From Pichia kudriavzevii (Eukaryota > Ascomycota > Pichiomycetes > Pichiales > Pichiaceae): 64,000 bases of DNA. The notes beneath the pieces were generated by a model that ran no database searches, was not told where the DNA came from, and saw only the letters and a list, made by a program, of their open reading frames with translations. Below, in pieces: positions 61,079-64,000 of the stretch (position 1 is the stretch's first letter; every line of letters begins with the position of its first letter). The position numbers were made by a program, and so were the translations under genes. Location: assembly GCF_003054445.1 (NCBI RefSeq), contig NC_042508.1:806001-870000 (forward strand), given 5' to 3'.

Positions 61079-61170
61079 CTCCCTATCAGGGGCTCGAACC
61101 CTGGACATTTCGGTCGACTTCTTAAAGAATTCTTAAAAGCCGAACGCTCTACCGACTGAGCTAACAGGGA
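61079..61170 (-). tRNA. tRNA-Lys (anticodon UUU) with 19-nt intron
   Basis: Minus strand. Acceptor TCCCTGT/ATAGGGA, discriminator G, D arm TTAGCTCAGTCGGTAGAGC, anticodon stem TTCGG/CCGAA, loop CTTTTAA split after position 37 by a 19-nt intron (AGAATTCTTTAAGAAGTCG), T arm CAGGGTTCGAGCCCCTG. Exonic length 73. It closely follows the intron-bearing tRNA-Lys(UUU) of S. cerevisiae. Terminator T4 (61075-61078) then T8 (61061-61068). Confidence 0.97.
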
Positions 61171-61767
61171 ATTTCTTAAAAAGATTATGGTTGTGATTTT
61201 TTTATTTTATATAGAAAGTTCCCACGTGAGGCATTTTGTTTTGAATGTTGAAGTCCATGAATTTTTGTCACAGTTTTTTCATTTCTAAAATCTTTTTGAG
61301 TCAGATGCTACCGTTCATACACAGAATTGAGTTTAATGGCGATTATTATAACTAATATGCCAAATTAATCAATAACCTGGTTGTACAAACTTGAAATTAT
61401 AATCAAGACACATAGTAATTTCACATTAGTATTATAATACCTTATAAATAAGACATTGAATAAACTGTATATGCATTGCGTTTAATATTATATTAATTAC
61501 ACAGACATACTGTCAGAGTCAATATAGGTGAATACCATGCCGCAACTTCATTATGAAAGATTTGGTTTATGTGTTGTTGTTTTTGCGAAAATACATGTCT
61601 AATTTTGAAAATCTTAAAGTTGAGTTTTTCCAGGTTCTGAACCAAATAAGCTGACCGTTTTTTTTATTATATTTGTATAATCATAGGTATAATTATAATT
61701 GCAATTATATTTACAGCTATATAGACTAATTCTCACTTTGATCAAGTATAGGTACCTAACTAGACCA

Positions 61768-61917
61768 TTTGGGTTTTGCTTCAGACACAATGTTATTACT
61801 TTGCGTACATACCTAACTTTTCAATTAAAGAAATATTGATATCAATGCAAATAAATTCTTACGGTAAGACCATTACCGCCAATTATTTCCATTATATAAC
61901 GTGAAGCAAAACCCAAA
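61768..61917. repeat. 150-bp symmetric structure bounded by perfect 16-bp inverted repeats
   Basis: TTTGGGTTTTGCTTCA (61768-61783) and its exact reverse complement TGAAGCAAAACCCAAA (61902-61917) flank 118 bp. At the middle is the 12-bp palindrome ATTGATATCAAT (61835-61846), whose centre is within 2 bp of the centre of the whole structure. A further inverted pair CGGTAA-GACCA-TTACCG lies at 61862-61878. No target-site duplication is evident outside the ends. Confidence 0.85.
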
Positions 61918-63519
61918 GTTTAATAAAAGCCTCAACAATTACTTAGGAAAACATGTACATAACCAACATATCAACGTTAATTGATATACCTAGTTTCTAA
62001 ATATTGATTGGTGATAATTAAACACTAGAAATATAATTTATATACATACAAAATATATTTGATACAATGATTTTATTTTCTGAGACAACAGGAAATCTTG
62101 AATAGTTTGAATTTACTATCTAACCTTTTCCTAAAAGTATTGGCAAAAACATATTATAGTCAATTGGATTCTCATCTTGGCTCTATTAACTAGCCTGCAA
62201 TTACCTAAGAAAAAAAAAATAGAATTAAACGTAATCAAGAAAACCGGTAGTAGAAATAGTTCTGCCACAAGCACGTTATATCCACTTTTGAAAGAGCAAA
62301 AACAATAAGTCAAGTCAGAGCTTCTAATTTGACAGGAGCATAGCAAAATATTGAATAAATTCATTGTTTAATGTTATATTTATTCATTGTTGAATACCCA
62401 AAAGTCAATTTCAACAAACAGGCTTGATAGAAATGGTGAATCATTTTAAAAGTTACCTTGCATGAAAGACGAAAACCAAAACCCACCAGATAATTTTTTT
62501 GAAAGTTGTCACTTATAATTTTTTATTTATTCAGGTAATTCTCCTGATAAAGTCTGAGCAGCGCCAAAGACAAGCAGTTAGCTATCACGATTACATATAT
62601 GTAGTTGGAGAAGCAACAATCTAGTGTAAAAAGTCAGAAAAAAGAGCAAAAGGGAATATCAGTACGGAGTTTATCCTATTATGTTACCGACATGTAAAAA
62701 GCAAATGTCGAAATTCCTTTGTCTCTGAAAACACAAGGAAAAAACACAAGAGGTATATTCTCTTATATTGTTCATGCTTGTTTTTTTCACCTATGTATCA
62801 AAAACTGACTCTTTTTTTATAATTAAACTTATCATGGAATGATCTATAGCACAGAAGAGAATTTTGAAAAGAGAGCAATAACTGAACGGCGCTATAAAAT
62901 TTTTGATCTTATATATTTGGGCAGTTTAAACTGTTTCTCTGATTCTTGGTAATATTAATAGTGGTTATGGTAAAAACTGTGGGTAGAATTTATAAGAAAA
63001 AAATGTTGAAATATTGAATAAATCTCTTCATTAGCATGCAATCTATAACGAGAGGTATAAGTAATGTCGTCGGACAAGATAGAGTAATCTTGTATTTTTT
63101 TTTTTTTCGTTAAACTAAGGCTAATCTATTACATAGATTTTTTATATTTGCTCAAGGTTTGAAATGTTACATTGACCAAGAAATTTCAGAAAGATACTTA
63201 TAACTAGACACAGACGATCTTACATTGACTTTCTCCACAAACAGACTGCGTTTGCCTCCTCTACTAGTACATAAAATATTTTATACAGGTAGTTTCTTCA
63301 GTTGGTATTACATTCCAGTGGTAAAAACTTAAGTAAATTATAAATGGGTATTCATTAAGGCAAATTAGAGGTTCTTATTGGGAACACAATACGAAAACAG
63401 GCAACAAATGCTACTTAGTCACTATTTTCGAGTTGATCTTGCGCCATATTTTTTGTTTCGTACAGCCTACCCTCAAAATTTACTATATAGTTGCCTGTAG
63501 TATCAACCTGATATATTGA

Positions 63520-63729
63520 GTGTGTCTAACCAGAATAAACTTCAATTTCCCGACCCGTACTTTTGTTGATCCTACAAAATACTACCACCTTGACTTTGGA
63601 AAAGTGAATTCGCTGTATGATATCCGACATTTTTTCTTGCGCAAATTCAAATTGCGAGAGTTGTCTTTCATGAAAATTGGACGTCGAGATTACGCATTAT
63701 TGACAAAAAAAGATGATGCACGCAATTGA
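63520..63729 (+). CDS. Short coding-looking frame without start, exon or relic
   Basis: About 69 codons reading TRTFVDPTKYYHLDFGKV, RHFFLRKFKLRELSF and MKIGRRDYALLTKKDDARN before a stop, with ordinary codon use. No ATG begins the frame, so it would have to be a second exon or the remains of a gene. No branch site at proper spacing was found upstream. I do not recognise the protein. Low confidence. Confidence 0.25.
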   Translation: MCLTRINFNFPTRTFVDPTKYYHLDFGKVNSLYDIRHFFLRKFKLRELSFMKIGRRDYALLTKKDDARN

Positions 63730-63854
63730 GGACTTCTCTTCCACCTCAATATTCACCACCGATCCTCGCTTAAATATACGTGATTAATATAAGTTGGGAA
63801 GAAGGCTAATAATCCATATCATTTGGGAGAATAGAACTAAGATAGAATTATAAA

Positions 63855-64000
63855 ATGTCGATCCCACTCAGAGAAGGGTTTGTTGACGAAACATTAGAGA
63901 GATGCCTTGAAGATTTATTAGTTAGGTTTGTTGTGAATTGTCCAGAAGAAGACCTTTCATCAATTGAACGTGTTTTGTTTCAAATTGAAGAAGCACACTG
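63855..64000 (+). CDS. DCP2: DCP2, mRNA decapping enzyme, 5' part
   Basis: First 48 codons of the Nudix decapping enzyme that removes the mRNA cap in cytoplasmic decay. MSIPLREGFVDETLERCLED followed by LLVRFVVNCPEEDLSSIERV aligns closely with the S. cerevisiae Dcp2 N-terminal domain (ILEDLLVRFIINCPNEDLSS), the Dcp1-binding region. The gene runs off the window; the Nudix box is not included. Confidence 0.93.
   Translation, partial: MSIPLREGFVDETLERCLEDLLVRFVVNCPEEDLSSIERVLFQIEEAH

Larger units (their letters stand above)
61171..63854. other. Longest gene-free stretch, 2.7 kb, very AT-rich
   Basis: Between tRNA-Lys and DCP2. No intact gene. It contains the symmetric inverted-repeat structure at 61768-61917, many A and T tracts (for example 63093-63107), a 14-bp word AATATTGAATAAAT present twice (about 62347 and 63010), and at its right end a short coding-looking frame (63520-63729). 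Candidates for the region as a whole are a centromere, an origin, a non-coding RNA gene or a site of gene loss; none is shown by the sequence. Confidence 0.6.

Noticed and set aside
61171-63854. Firm call of a centromere
   Set aside because: The gene desert and symmetric repeat are suggestive only; no conserved CDE-like elements and no genome-wide comparison available.

Overview
This is a 64 kb stretch of nuclear chromosome from a budding yeast (Saccharomycotina). The evidence is compact, mostly single-exon genes, short spliceosomal introns with perfect TACTAAC branch sites, tRNA genes on oligo-T terminators, and clear orthologues of Saccharomyces cerevisiae genes throughout. CTG codons fall at conserved leucines (for example in URA2 and UBP8), so the CTG-Ser code is unlikely. 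Gene order is only locally shared with S. cerevisiae: CDC11 near OPI3, TRS130 beside ESC1, ELF1 near RCN1, and TMA19 beside OAR1. That suggests a lineage well outside the Saccharomyces clade. I cannot name the genus from sequence alone.

Left part (0-20 kb): 3' end of URA2 (pyrimidine synthesis), tRNA-Thr(CGU), intron-containing CDC11 (septin), intron-containing OPI3 (phosphatidylcholine synthesis, with inositol/choline-type promoter sites), an unrecognised two-TM coiled-coil protein, HEM4 (heme), TRS130 (TRAPPII) and a giant acidic ESC1-like nuclear protein ending in an RG-rich tail. Middle (20-46 kb): ELF1, CIC1, RCN1, an MFS transporter, CDC25 (Ras exchange factor), MTR3 (exosome, with an apparent frameshift), SNL1, BUD22, CCA1, TMA19, OAR1, TRM13, a small probable mitochondrial membrane protein, RPP0, SGD1. 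Right part (46-64 kb): MSP1, a DHA2 drug:H+ antiporter, GPI19, an FMP42-like transporter, BUB3 and UBP8 (both with introns found here), a POM33-family protein, PLP2, intron-containing tRNA-Lys(UUU), and the start of DCP2.

There is no operon logic. Many of the genes serve ribosome production and RNA handling (CIC1, BUD22, SGD1, RPP0, MTR3, TRM13, CCA1, DCP2, ELF1), and several carry promoter words known from yeast ribosome-biogenesis genes. Four protein introns were placed by joining frames across GTAYGT/GTAAGT - TACTAAC - AG signals (CDC11, OPI3, BUB3, UBP8). Long gene-free stretches lie at 3.0-4.1, 46.9-48.6, 50.4-52.0 and 61.2-63.8 kb. The last contains a 150-bp symmetric structure bounded by a perfect 16-bp inverted repeat, the most unexplained signal in the window. 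I saw no CRISPR array, intact transposon or LTR element, and nothing that amounts to a clearly new multi-gene system.
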